Shown: piece by piece, positions 25,606 to 34,108 of the stretch
Layout of the letters: each line of letters begins with the position of its first letter
How positions within the stretch are numbered: position 1 is the first letter of the stretch
Assembly (NCBI GenBank): GCA_965217135.1
Contig: OZ244249.1
Span: 4,030,001-4,094,000, forward strand
DNA: 64,000 nucleotides
Direction of reading: 5' to 3'
DNA from: HXMU1420-2 sp017643305
GTDB taxonomy: Bacteria; Pseudomonadota; Alphaproteobacteria; Rhodobacterales; Rhodobacteraceae
Notes under the pieces: model-generated
What the model saw: only the letters and a program-made list of their open reading frames with translations
What the model was told of the DNA's origin: nothing
The model's database searches: none
Program-made: the position numbers and the translations under genes

Positions 25606-26775
25606 ATGCGATTGATTTCAGGTTTGGCCATAATGTGCCTGAGTGCCGGCGCAGCAATGGCGCAATGTGGCGGGTCGTTTTCTGATTTTGTAGGCGGCAT
25701 GAAGGCCGAGGCCAAAACCCGCGGCTACAACACAGCTACAGTGAACGGGTTCTTCAAGGAGGTTCAACGGGATCCCAAGGTTCTGCGAGCCGACCGGGCG
25801 CAAGGCGTGTTCCAAAAACCGTTTATCGACTTTTCCCGCCGCCTGATTTCCCAGAACCGCATCGACGCGGGGCGCGCCAATGCCCGCAAATACAAATCCG
25901 TTTTCGACCAGATCGAAGCACAATATGGCGTGTCACGCGGCGTTTTGCTGGCGTTCTGGGCCTTTGAAACCGATTACGGCGGCTATCAAGGTGATTTCAA
26001 CACGCGCAACGCACTGGTCACGTTGGCCCATGATTGCCGGCGGCCGGAGTTGTTCCGCCCACAGGTTTTTGCCGCTTTGCAGCTGTATGCACAGGGGGCT
26101 TTTGACCCAAACCGGACCACGGGCGCTTGGGCGGGTGAAATCGGCATGGTCCAGATGCTGCCGCAGGACATTCTGGACAACGGCGTGGATGCCGATGGCG
26201 ACGGGTATGTGTCACTGAAGACCTCCGCCCCGGATGCGCTGACGTCCGGTGGCAAGATGCTATCCCACCTCGGCTGGCGCGCGAACGAACCGTGGTTGCA
26301 GGAAATCGTGATCCCGGCGGGGTTGGACCTGACGAAGACCGGTATCGACAAATCAATGACAGTGTCAGATTGGGCTGCACTCGGCGTGAAACCACGATCG
26401 GGCAACTTCGCTGCTTCTAGCCTTCAGGCCAGCGTTGTGCTGCCGCAGGGGCACAAGGGTCCGGCCTTTCTGGCCTATCCCAATTTCAAGGTTCTGTTCG
26501 AATGGAATCAAAGCTTTGTCTATGTGCTGACGGCAGCCTATTTCGCCACCCGGCTGGAAGGCGCACAGGTTTACGATGCGGGAAATCCCGATTCGGGTCT
26601 GAGCGGGGACCAGATGAAAGCGTTGCAGAGAAAGCTGCAATCGCGCGGCTACGATGTTGGCAAAGTGGACGGGATCCTCGGCGCACGAACGCGCAAAGCG
26701 GTGCAGGCTGAACAAGAACGTCTGGGCCTGCCAGCGGATGCTTGGCCGACGCCCAACTTGGTGTCCAAACTCTAA
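25606..26775 (+). CDS. MltB-like lytic murein transglycosylase with peptidoglycan-binding domain
   Basis: Periplasmic peptidoglycan hydrolase of 389 residues. Signal peptide MRLISGLAIMCLSAGAAMAQ is cleaved after AMA. The SLT_2 domain has the catalytic-Glu stretch LLAFWAFETDYGGYQGDF (about 118-135), then GAWAGEIGMVQMLPQDILDNGVDADGDGYV. The C-terminal ~60 residues are a PG_binding_1 repeat (LQRKLQSRGYDVGKVDGILGARTRKAV). No lipobox, so it is soluble rather than a lipoprotein like E. coli MltB. The gene ends 3 bp from the convergent yggS-like gene. Confidence 0.93.
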   Translation: MRLISGLAIMCLSAGAAMAQCGGSFSDFVGGMKAEAKTRGYNTATVNGFFKEVQRDPKVLRADRAQGVFQKPFIDFSRRLISQNRIDAGRANARKYKSVFDQIEAQYGVSRGVLLAFWAFETDYGGYQGDFNTRNALVTLAHDCRRPELFRPQVFAALQLYAQGAFDPNRTTGAWAGEIGMVQMLPQDILDNGVDADGDGYVSLKTSAPDALTSGGKMLSHLGWRANEPWLQEIVIPAGLDLTKTGIDKSMTVSDWAALGVKPRSGNFAASSLQASVVLPQGHKGPAFLAYPNFKVLFEWNQSFVYVLTAAYFATRLEGAQVYDAGNPDSGLSGDQMKALQRKLQSRGYDVGKVDGILGARTRKAVQAEQERLGLPADAWPTPNLVSKL

Positions 26776-26778
26776 AGC

Positions 26779-27429
26779 TCAGACGCCGCGCTGTCCAAAA
26801 ATTGCAGAGCCAACGCGCACATGCGAAGCGCCCAGCGCAATCGCGGTTTCAAAATCGCCGCTCATCCCCATTGAAAGTCCCGTTAGGCCATTGCGCTCTG
26901 CAATCTTGGCCAGCAGGGCGAAATGCAAGGCCGGTTCTTCTTCCACCGGGGGAATACACATCAACCCGGTCACCGGCAGATCCATCGCACGGCAATCGGT
27001 AACAAACGCGTCCGCTTCAGTTGGCAGAATGCCCGCCTTCTGAGGCTCTTCGCCAGTGTTAACCTGAATGAACAGATCGGGACACGACCCGGTTTCGTGG
27101 GCCAGCCGCGCGAGAGTCTGCGCCAGTTTCGGGCGGTCCAGGCTGTGGATCACATCGAACAACTCCAACGCCGCGCGTGCCTTATTGGTTTGCAAAGGGC
27201 CCACCAGATGCAGTTCGACTCCCTCGAACCGTGCCTTGAAGTCTGGCCACTTGCCCTGAGCTTCCTGCACGCGGTTTTCACCGAACACACGGTGACCCTG
27301 TTCCAAAACCGTTTTAACGCGTTCGTTGGGCTGCACTTTGGAAATGGCGATCAGTTTGACAGATCCCTCTGCCCGTCCGACCTTGCACTCCGCCGCCGAT
27401 ACCCGGCTGAGAATTTCGTTCAATGACAT
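26779..27429 (-). CDS. YggS/PLPBP-family PLP homeostasis protein
   Basis: A 216-residue single-domain alanine-racemase-fold protein that binds PLP without known catalysis and maintains B6 and amino-acid balance. PLP-lysine motif LIAISKVQP (about 26-34), then VFGENRVQEAQGKW, HLVGPLQTNKAR and LSMGMSGDFETAIALGASHVRVGSAIFG. The gene is separated from the upstream porin by the porin terminator. Confidence 0.94.
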   Translation of the reverse strand: MSLNEILSRVSAAECKVGRAEGSVKLIAISKVQPNERVKTVLEQGHRVFGENRVQEAQGKWPDFKARFEGVELHLVGPLQTNKARAALELFDVIHSLDRPKLAQTLARLAHETGSCPDLFIQVNTGEEPQKAGILPTEADAFVTDCRAMDLPVTGLMCIPPVEEEPALHFALLAKIAERNGLTGLSMGMSGDFETAIALGASHVRVGSAIFGQRGV

Positions 27430-27475
27430 GAAGTTTCTCCGGTTTCAGCAACACAAGATCACTGCACCGCACGAA

Positions 27476-27503
27476 TGAAAAGGGCAGACCCGAAGGTCTG
27501 CCC
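27476..27503 (-). terminator. Intrinsic terminator of the porin gene
   Basis: On the minus strand GGGCAGACC-TTCG-GGTCTGCCC, a perfect 9-bp stem with a stable TTCG tetraloop, runs into TTTTC. It starts 25 bp after the porin stop. Confidence 0.9.
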
Positions 27504-27527
27504 AATCCTGTAACTTGCTCTCTTCGA

Positions 27528-28499
27528 TTAGAAGGAGAAGTAAACACCAGCCTGGAAGGTGTCGTTGTCGGTGGAATTACGACGATAGCCGGTTTCAAAG
27601 GAAACACCACCGCCCAGATCATAGGAGTAGTGAATGCCGTAGGACGTGCCGTCTTGATTGTTGTCTGTACGGCCAGCAGCAACGTCCGCTGCGGACACTG
27701 CGTCTTCACGAGTGACCCAGAGCAGGATGTTGGAAGCTGCGCCAATATCCGTGTTGGCGTACAGACCCCATTTTCCGATACCGTCGTTGTCACCATAAGC
27801 AGCGCGGACGCCGAAGTTACCGATGTTACCGGAGAGGCTAACGGCCAGCTTGTCTTCGAATGTGCCTACGTCAGAGGACTGGTAACCGACTGCAGCGCGC
27901 CAGTCGCCGAAGCTGTAAGAAACGTTTGCACCCAAACGATTAGTAGCCGTCGCACCGTTACGCTCGGAATACGAAATGTGACCAGAGAAGGCGCCGCTGG
28001 AGTAGAGAACTTCCACACCATTTACGCCTGCACCACCGGACGAATATGCGTCCCAGTTGAAGTATTCGCCGTTCACGTTACCCACGTGGCTGACGAAGCC
28101 TGCGCCGTCAATACCGGTACCGGCAGTACGGGTTTCGAGGTACATGCCCGGCATGCCTTCATAAGCGCCAATGATGTTGCCAACGCCCACGGTGAGGCCT
28201 TCGTAGGACACGAAGAAGCGTGCGCCGTTGAATGCGCCAGCGTTCGGAGTGTTGTCACGGCTTTCAGCCTGTGCACGATACCGTGCACCGAACGCGACAC
28301 CACCGTCGGTTTCTGCCGACATGTCGAACTGCAGACGCAGACGGCTGGTGATGGTGGTTTTGCTGATGCCGTTTGTTGCGCGGCTGTTGCCATCGTTGTA
28401 GTCCAAGCCAAAACGGCCATAGCCGCTAATGCGGACATCCGCGGCAGCCATGGAGCCCACTGCGACCAGGGCCGTTGCTGCGAAGAGAACCTTTTTCAT
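27528..28499 (-). CDS. Outer-membrane porin
   Basis: Trimeric-type general porin of 323 residues. Signal peptide MKKVLFAATALVAVGSMAAA precedes the mature start DVRISGYGRFGLDYND, typical of Rhodobacter-type porins. Alternating hydrophobic/polar strands follow, and the chain ends with the outer-membrane targeting Phe (AGVYFSF). Glycine and aspartate are abundant and cysteine absent. The mRNA leader holds a long hairpin and a GAGGG ribosome site, and a strong terminator follows, as expected for a highly expressed single-gene transcript. Confidence 0.93.
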   Translation of the reverse strand: MKKVLFAATALVAVGSMAAADVRISGYGRFGLDYNDGNSRATNGISKTTITSRLRLQFDMSAETDGGVAFGARYRAQAESRDNTPNAGAFNGARFFVSYEGLTVGVGNIIGAYEGMPGMYLETRTAGTGIDGAGFVSHVGNVNGEYFNWDAYSSGGAGVNGVEVLYSSGAFSGHISYSERNGATATNRLGANVSYSFGDWRAAVGYQSSDVGTFEDKLAVSLSGNIGNFGVRAAYGDNDGIGKWGLYANTDIGAASNILLWVTREDAVSAADVAAGRTDNNQDGTSYGIHYSYDLGGGVSFETGYRRNSTDNDTFQAGVYFSF

Positions 28500-28521
28500 A
28501 GTTTTTCCCTCGGTTTCAATT

Positions 28522-28556
28522 CATACGCCCAAACCGGAGAATCCGGTGTGGGTATG
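28522..28556 (-). promoter_or_regulatory. Extended hairpin in the porin mRNA leader
   Basis: The arms CATAC(G)CCC-aa-ACCGGA and TCCGGT-gt-GGG-t-ATG pair around a 3-base loop, covering 35 bases from 23 to 57 nt upstream of the porin ATG. It has no T tract, so it is not a terminator in that direction. It probably stabilises the leader or is a target of post-transcriptional control. Confidence 0.5.
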
Positions 28557-28818
28557 AACTGGGTTTCGCCTTTTCGAACGGCAATTGGCAAGAGGCCGAT
28601 CTTTTCGCATGTCAAAGTGGTGACGGATGGTGCAGCTATGCCACAGTCTTGCCGCATGCCGTGAAATCCCGGCAAAACCTGACCTGAGCTTCGACAGGTT
28701 TTTGCCTTCTTTTGGCCACAGTCTTTGAACGCGTGACGTTTTTACGCCTGTTTATAACACTTGCCCCGCCAGAGCGGCTTCGGTAGGAAAATTCAACAAG
28801 TCCGAGCAGGAAGCGGAA
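28557..28818. other. Divergent intergenic region, porin / DUF3576
   Basis: With the hairpin this makes 319 bp between two divergent genes. It should hold both promoters. A TATAAC hexamer at 28751-28756 lies on the plus side. No reading frame here resembles a protein. Confidence 0.5.
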
Positions 28819-29325
28819 ATGGCACTCCAAAAGTTGTCGAAAATCACTTTAGTTCTCTCTTTGGCTGTTGGCCTGGCGGCCTGCGGACCTCGAAGCGTAG
28901 ATACGACAAGTGCGACAATATCCCCTGACGCTCCCCCGGGTGGACCGGTATACGGGCGCGAAACAGCAGGCTTTAACTATGAACGCTCATCCATCTGGGA
29001 TGTGTTCGGCCCGAATCGCACCGAACAGACGGTACAAGTAAACCGCTACCTTTGGACCGCGACCCTGGATGTGTTGAGCTTCTTGCCAGTTCAATCGGTT
29101 GATCCTTTCACCGGTGTTATCATCACGGGCTATGGAACGCCCCCTGGCGGCGGGCGGGCTTACCGCGCGACGGTCCACATAACGGATCCTGCGTTGGATG
29201 CCCGCAGCCTCAAGGTTTCGCTGCAATCCAAGGGCGGCGCAGTCAGCGGCTCCACAGCCCGCGCTGTAGAGGATGCCATCCTAACCCGGGCCCGTCAGAT
29301 ACGCGGCAGGGACAGCAACCTGTAG
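28819..29325 (+). CDS. DUF3576 lipoprotein
   Basis: A 168-residue lipoprotein with signal peptide ending LAVGLAAC (Cys22 lipidation site). The DUF3576 core contains SSIWDVFGPN, VNRYLWTATLDVLSFLPVQSVDPFTGVIITGYGTPPGG and VHITDPALDARSLKVSL. The family is conserved in alphaproteobacteria and has no known activity. It precedes leuS-lptE but has its own terminator. Proximity to lptE hints at an outer-membrane role. Confidence 0.9.
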   Translation: MALQKLSKITLVLSLAVGLAACGPRSVDTTSATISPDAPPGGPVYGRETAGFNYERSSIWDVFGPNRTEQTVQVNRYLWTATLDVLSFLPVQSVDPFTGVIITGYGTPPGGGRAYRATVHITDPALDARSLKVSLQSKGGAVSGSTARAVEDAILTRARQIRGRDSNL

Positions 29326-29352
29326 AAACCCGGACAAATCCGCTCTATGACC

Positions 29353-29380
29353 ACGCCGGGCCTATCGCCCGGCGTTTTTT
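29353..29380 (+). terminator. Intrinsic terminator between DUF3576 gene and leuS
   Basis: ACGCCGGGC-CTATC-GCCCGGCGT followed by T6, a perfect 9-bp stem. It lies 18 bp before the leuS start, so leuS must rely on read-through or on a promoter inside this short gap. Confidence 0.85.
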
Positions 29381-29397
29381 ATGCAAAGGACACCCAA

Positions 29398-31944
29398 ATG
29401 TCGCGTTACTCCGCGAACGAGATCGAAGCCAAGTGGCAAGAGGCCTGGAAAAAGGCCGGGATATTTGCGGCCCAGCGCAGCGCCGACAAACCGAAATACT
29501 ATGTGCTGGAGATGTTTCCTTACCCGTCGGGCCGCATTCACATGGGTCATGTGCGCAACTACACGATGGGTGACGTGATCGCACGGCACAAGTTAGCGAC
29601 CGGGCATAATGTGCTGCATCCGATGGGCTGGGACGCGTTCGGCATGCCCGCTGAAAATGCGGCCATGGCCAGCGGCGGGCACCCAAAGGATTGGACCTAC
29701 GGCAACATCGCTACAATGAAAGACCAGATGCAGCCACTGGGCCTGTCCATCGACTGGTCGCGCGAATTTGCCACTTGTGACCCCGAATATTACGGCCAGC
29801 AGCAGGCGTTGTTCCTCGACATGCTCGACGCTGACCTCGTCTATCGCAAGAACGCCGTAGTCAACTGGGACCCGGTCGACATGACCGTGCTGGCCAACGA
29901 GCAGGTAATTGACGGCAAAGGCTGGCGGTCGGGCGCGGATGTGGAACGTCGCGAACTGACACAGTGGTTCTTCAATATCTCCGGCATGGCCGAAGAACTG
30001 CTTGACGCGATTGACGGGCTCGACAACTGGCCCACCAAGGTAAAGCTGATGCAGGCCAACTGGATCGGGAAAAGTCGCGGTCTGCAGTTCAGCTTTGAAC
30101 GCACCGATGGGGGTGAGATCGAGGTGTATACCACCCGCCCCGACACACTGATGGGCGCTTCGTTTGTCGGCATTTCGCCAGACCACCCGATTGCCAAGGC
30201 GATGGAGAAGGAAAACCCCAAGGTCGCGGAATTTGTGGCACGCTGCCGCACGGGTGGAACCACAGAAGAGGCGATCGAAAAGGCCGAAAAGCTGGGTTAC
30301 GACACCGGGCTTCGGGTCAAGCATCCGCTGGATCCAAATTGGGAACTGCCCGTCTGGATCGCGAATTTCATCCTGATGGATTACGGTACCGGCGCAATTT
30401 TCGGCTGCCCGGCCCATGACCAGCGCGATCTGGATTTCTGCCGCAAATATGACCTGCCAGTGATCGACACCTTCTTTGCTGTCGACAACGCTACACCAGT
30501 CGACACAGAGGCTTTTGTTCCTCCCAAGACGGAGAAAGTGAAATGGGTTAACCATTTCACCGGTATCGACGTGGCCACGGGGCAGGAAGGCATCGACGCT
30601 ACGATTGATTTCGCCGAAGCGCAGGGCTGGGGCAAGGGCGTGACCAATTTCCGGCTGCGCGACTGGGGGCTTAGCCGACAGCGGTATTGGGGCTGCCCGA
30701 TCCCGGTTGTGCATTGCGACGATTGCGGTGTGGTCCCGGAGAAGAAAGAAAACCTACCCGTCCGCTTGCCCGATGACGTGAGCTTTGACATTCCCGGCAA
30801 TCCGCTGGACCGGCACCCGACCTGGCGCGATGTGCCCTGCCCGAAATGCGGCAAGCCGGCCAAGCGCGAAACCGACACGATGGATACGTTCGTCGATTCG
30901 TCGTGGTATTTTGCTCGGTTCACCGCGCCGCGGGCTGAAACCCCAACCGAAATGGCTGATGCGGAATACTGGATGAACGTGGACCAGTATATCGGTGGGA
31001 TCGAACATGCGATTCTCCACCTTCTGTATTCCCGGTTCTTCGCCCGCGCGATGAACATCACCGGCCACCTGCCCGCCTCCGCGCGTGAACCGTTTGATGC
31101 GCTGTTCACCCAAGGCATGGTGACCCACGCGATTTACCAGACCATCGGCGACAATGGCCGCCCGGTCTATCACTACCCAGAAGATGTCGATCTGCGAGAT
31201 GGCAGCGGCTTCCTCGAGGATGGTACGGAGGTGGAGATCATCCCGTCGGCCAAGATGTCGAAGTCCAAGAACAACGTGGTCGACCCGCTGAACATCATCT
31301 CGTCTTACGGGGCCGACACGGCGCGCTGGTTCGTGCTGTCCGATTCGCCCCCGGAGCGCGATGTGGAATGGACGGCCTCGGGCGCAGAAGCTGCGCACAA
31401 ACACCTGAGCCGTGTTTACCGGATTGCTGCAGAAACGCTGGCTGCGGACACGCAGGGCACGTCGGACGCAGACGCCAAGCTGCTGCGCGAAATGCACAAG
31501 ACCATTCACGAGGTGTCCGGCGGTGTCGAATCATTTGGCTTCAACGCTGCGATTGCCAAGCTCTACGCCTTTACCAACACCCTTTCGAAATCGGCTGCAG
31601 GAAGCGATGCAAAGCGCATGGCGGCCAAGACGCTGGCACAGCTCATGGCGCCAATGACCCCGCATCTGAGCGAAGAAATCTGGTCCATGCTGGGCGAAGA
31701 GGGGCTGGTCGCCATGGCTCCGTGGCCCAAAGCCGACCCGGCCATGCTGGTCGAAGATACCATCACCCTGCCGGTACAGGTGAACGGCAAGCGGCGCGCG
31801 GAAATCAACGTGGACAAGGATCTGTCCAAGGATGAGGTTGAAAAAATCGCGCTGGCGGAAGAGGCTGTTCAAAGGGCGCTGAGTGGTGCTCCGCCCAAGA
31901 AAGTCATCGTTGTGCCAGGGCGCATTGTGAATGTGGTTGTCTGA
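29398..31944 (+). CDS. leuS: Leucyl-tRNA synthetase
   Basis: Class I synthetase of 848 residues. HIGH-type motif HMGHVRNY (about 48-55), the editing domain with TTRPDTLMGASF, zinc-type CDDCGVVP, and KMSKS (about 620) are all present, followed by the anticodon-binding domain and the C-terminal extension that contacts the tRNA elbow. ATG 29398 opens MSRYSANEIEAKWQ as in the family. lptE starts inside its last codons, so they are translated together. Confidence 0.97.
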   Translation: MSRYSANEIEAKWQEAWKKAGIFAAQRSADKPKYYVLEMFPYPSGRIHMGHVRNYTMGDVIARHKLATGHNVLHPMGWDAFGMPAENAAMASGGHPKDWTYGNIATMKDQMQPLGLSIDWSREFATCDPEYYGQQQALFLDMLDADLVYRKNAVVNWDPVDMTVLANEQVIDGKGWRSGADVERRELTQWFFNISGMAEELLDAIDGLDNWPTKVKLMQANWIGKSRGLQFSFERTDGGEIEVYTTRPDTLMGASFVGISPDHPIAKAMEKENPKVAEFVARCRTGGTTEEAIEKAEKLGYDTGLRVKHPLDPNWELPVWIANFILMDYGTGAIFGCPAHDQRDLDFCRKYDLPVIDTFFAVDNATPVDTEAFVPPKTEKVKWVNHFTGIDVATGQEGIDATIDFAEAQGWGKGVTNFRLRDWGLSRQRYWGCPIPVVHCDDCGVVPEKKENLPVRLPDDVSFDIPGNPLDRHPTWRDVPCPKCGKPAKRETDTMDTFVDSSWYFARFTAPRAETPTEMADAEYWMNVDQYIGGIEHAILHLLYSRFFARAMNITGHLPASAREPFDALFTQGMVTHAIYQTIGDNGRPVYHYPEDVDLRDGSGFLEDGTEVEIIPSAKMSKSKNNVVDPLNIISSYGADTARWFVLSDSPPERDVEWTASGAEAAHKHLSRVYRIAAETLAADTQGTSDADAKLLREMHKTIHEVSGGVESFGFNAAIAKLYAFTNTLSKSAAGSDAKRMAAKTLAQLMAPMTPHLSEEIWSMLGEEGLVAMAPWPKADPAMLVEDTITLPVQVNGKRRAEINVDKDLSKDEVEKIALAEEAVQRALSGAPPKKVIVVPGRIVNVVV

Positions 31945-32425
31945 CTGGAGAAACCTGTTGATCGGCTCTGTCGCCCTGCTGCTGGCAGGGGCGTGTGGGT
32001 TTACCCCGGTCTATGGGCCAAACGGGATCGGCACCGCATTGAATGGCAAAGTGAAAGTGGCCGAACCAACGGACCGTGACACCTACCTGCTGGTGCAGGA
32101 ACTGGAGCAGCGGTTTGGGCAGCCCGTTTCGTTGGAATACGACCTAACACTGGCCCTGCTGACCGTTACCGAAGGTGAGGCGGTGACCGCATCGGGCGAC
32201 ATCACCCGGTTCAGCAGGGTGGGGGAGGTTGAATATGCCCTGACTCACCGGGCCAGCCAGACCCGCGTGTCGCAAGGTGTCGTACGCAACTTCACCGGTT
32301 ATTCCGCCACCGGGTCCACCGTGGAAACGTTGGCTTCGGAAAGGGACGCGCAAGAACGCTTGATGATCATCATCGCGGATCAGATTGTCGCCCAGATTTA
32401 TGCGACAGCGGAGCTGGTAGATTGA
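31931..32425 (+). CDS. lptE: LPS-assembly lipoprotein LptE
   Basis: A 164-residue outer-membrane lipoprotein, plug of the LptD translocon that inserts lipopolysaccharide. Signal sequence LLIGSVALLLAGACGFTPVYG has a lipobox-like AGAC followed by the GFxPxYG start typical of LptE. The later region ITRFSRVGEVEYAL and the C-terminal IIADQIVAQIYATAEL helix fit the family. It overlaps leuS by 14 bp and holA by 4, the leuS-lptE-holA order common in proteobacteria. Confidence 0.9.
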   Translation: MWLSDWRNLLIGSVALLLAGACGFTPVYGPNGIGTALNGKVKVAEPTDRDTYLLVQELEQRFGQPVSLEYDLTLALLTVTEGEAVTASGDITRFSRVGEVEYALTHRASQTRVSQGVVRNFTGYSATGSTVETLASERDAQERLMIIIADQIVAQIYATAELVD

Positions 32426-33450
32426 AGCTGAGCCCCCGCGAGGCCCCCGGCTATTTCGCCAAGCCTGACCCAGGCAAATCCGGGCTGCTGATTTTCGGAC
32501 AGGACCCCATGCGCGTGGCGCTGCGCCGCCAACAGGTGATCGCCGCGCTACTTGGGCCTGCAGCAGAAGAAGAAATGCGCCTGACGCGATTGGCCGGGTC
32601 GGAGGTGCGGTCTGACCCCGCATTAGTTCTGGATGCGATCAAGGCAGTCGGGTTCTTTCCAGGTCGTCGCGCCGTTTTTGTCGAAGACGCCACTGACGCC
32701 TGCGGGCCTGCCATCCTATCAGGGCTGGAAAACTGGCAGGGCGGTGATGCAACCTTGATTGTCACAGCCGGAGCGCTGAAAGCATCCTCCAAGCTGCGAA
32801 AAGGGTTCGAAGCACACCCAAATGCTTTTGCAGCTGCCATTTATGATGACCCACCATCGCGGGCAGAGATCGAAGCGCAGCTGAAATCCGCTGGGCTTGC
32901 CGCGGTTTCGCCCGACGCACAAAGCTTGCTTTCGGCGTATGCCGCGCAGCTTGGGCCGGGCGATTTCAGCAAGCTTGTGGAAAAAATCGGGCTCTACAAG
33001 CTTGGTGATTCAGCACCGCTCAGCCCCAAAGACGTCGAAGCCTGCGCTCCGCAATCGGTTGAGGCGGATCTGGATGATATCCTGAACATCGTCGCTGAAG
33101 CCCGCAGTGGAGAAATCGGCCCAACCCTGCGCCGGTTGCAGGCACAGGGCACAAATGCTGTCAGCCTATGCATCGGGGCTACACGACATTTCCGTACACT
33201 CTATGCCGCGGCATCCGATCCAAAGGGCGCGGCCGCCGGGGTTGGCAAGTTACGCCCACCGGTCTTTGGCCCGCGGCGGGACCGAATTGTCCGGCAGGCC
33301 TCCACCTGGGGGCCGGTCAAGCTCGAAGCCGCGCTGACGCTGCTGACGGATACGGACCTGCAATTGCGCTCCACCGGGCAGACCGCACCGGCCATGGCGC
33401 TGGTCGAACGCGCGCTGATCCGGCTGGCCATGCTGGGCAAACCGCGATGA
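32422..33450 (+). CDS. holA: DNA polymerase III subunit delta
   Basis: Clamp-loader delta subunit, which opens the beta sliding clamp; 342 residues. TTG start at 32422 overlaps the lptE stop and gives the opening MKLSPREAPGYFAKPDP seen in relatives. The N-terminal AAA+-like domain has LLIFGQDPMRVALRRQ; the C-terminal collar region includes LRPPVFGPRRDRIVRQASTW. No Walker A, as usual for delta. Confidence 0.92.
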   Translation: MKLSPREAPGYFAKPDPGKSGLLIFGQDPMRVALRRQQVIAALLGPAAEEEMRLTRLAGSEVRSDPALVLDAIKAVGFFPGRRAVFVEDATDACGPAILSGLENWQGGDATLIVTAGALKASSKLRKGFEAHPNAFAAAIYDDPPSRAEIEAQLKSAGLAAVSPDAQSLLSAYAAQLGPGDFSKLVEKIGLYKLGDSAPLSPKDVEACAPQSVEADLDDILNIVAEARSGEIGPTLRRLQAQGTNAVSLCIGATRHFRTLYAAASDPKGAAAGVGKLRPPVFGPRRDRIVRQASTWGPVKLEAALTLLTDTDLQLRSTGQTAPAMALVERALIRLAMLGKPR

Positions 33451-33515
33451 CCGTCTTTGACACCCGCGCGCAGCGCGTCACATTTCCGCCTGACTGAAAC
33501 CGAGGAAAACCAACC

Positions 33516-34106
33516 ATGTACAAAGTTTATGGCGTATTGCGCAGCCGCGGGTTCCGCGTGATGTGGGCCCTGGAGGAACTGGGACAGCCATATGAAATGA
33601 TCGAGGCCGGGCCGCACAGCGAGGCCATCTACGCCGTCAACGCCTCGGGAAAGATCCCGGCGCTTGAGGTCGACGGAGCCATCCTGACCGATTCCACCGC
33701 CATCATGACCTATCTGGCCGACAATCACTCTGGCCTTGCCGCGCCTGCCGGAACGCTGGAACGGGCGAAACAGGATGCCATGACCCAATGGGCGCTGGAC
33801 GAGGTCGACAGCGTTCTGTGGTCAGCGACCAAACACATGGCCGTTCTCCCCGAGGACCGTCGGGTTCCGGACGTGGTCGAGAGCTGCAAATGGGAGTTTA
33901 CCAACAGCATCGAACGGCTCGCCAAGGACTTCAAGGGCCCGTTCCTGACCGGCGAAAACTTTGCCATCGCCGACATCATCTTTGTGCACTGCCTCGGCTG
34001 GGCCAGATCCATAGGCATTTCCGACCTGCCCGATAACCTGCGCGCTTATGCGCGCGAAGTGCGCGCGCGTCCTGCGTTTCAGGCCGTCATGGCCCATGCT
34101 GAATGA
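33516..34106 (+). CDS. Glutathione S-transferase family protein
   Basis: A 196-residue GST with a thioredoxin-like N-terminal domain (VYGVLRSRGFRVMWALEELG; catalytic Ser/Arg region about 8-11; NASGKIPALEVDGAILTDSTAIMTYL giving the cis-Pro and DS glutathione site about 60) and an all-helical C-terminal domain with the N-capping segment FAIADIIFVHCLGWA. Substrate unknown. It starts 65 bp after holA. Confidence 0.88.
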   Translation: MYKVYGVLRSRGFRVMWALEELGQPYEMIEAGPHSEAIYAVNASGKIPALEVDGAILTDSTAIMTYLADNHSGLAAPAGTLERAKQDAMTQWALDEVDSVLWSATKHMAVLPEDRRVPDVVESCKWEFTNSIERLAKDFKGPFLTGENFAIADIIFVHCLGWARSIGISDLPDNLRAYAREVRARPAFQAVMAHAE

Positions 34107-34108
34107 TT

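Noticed and set aside
33447..33497. 16-codon frame after holA that could be a leader peptide for the GST gene.
   Set aside because: No attenuator hairpin follows it and the residues show no amino-acid run.
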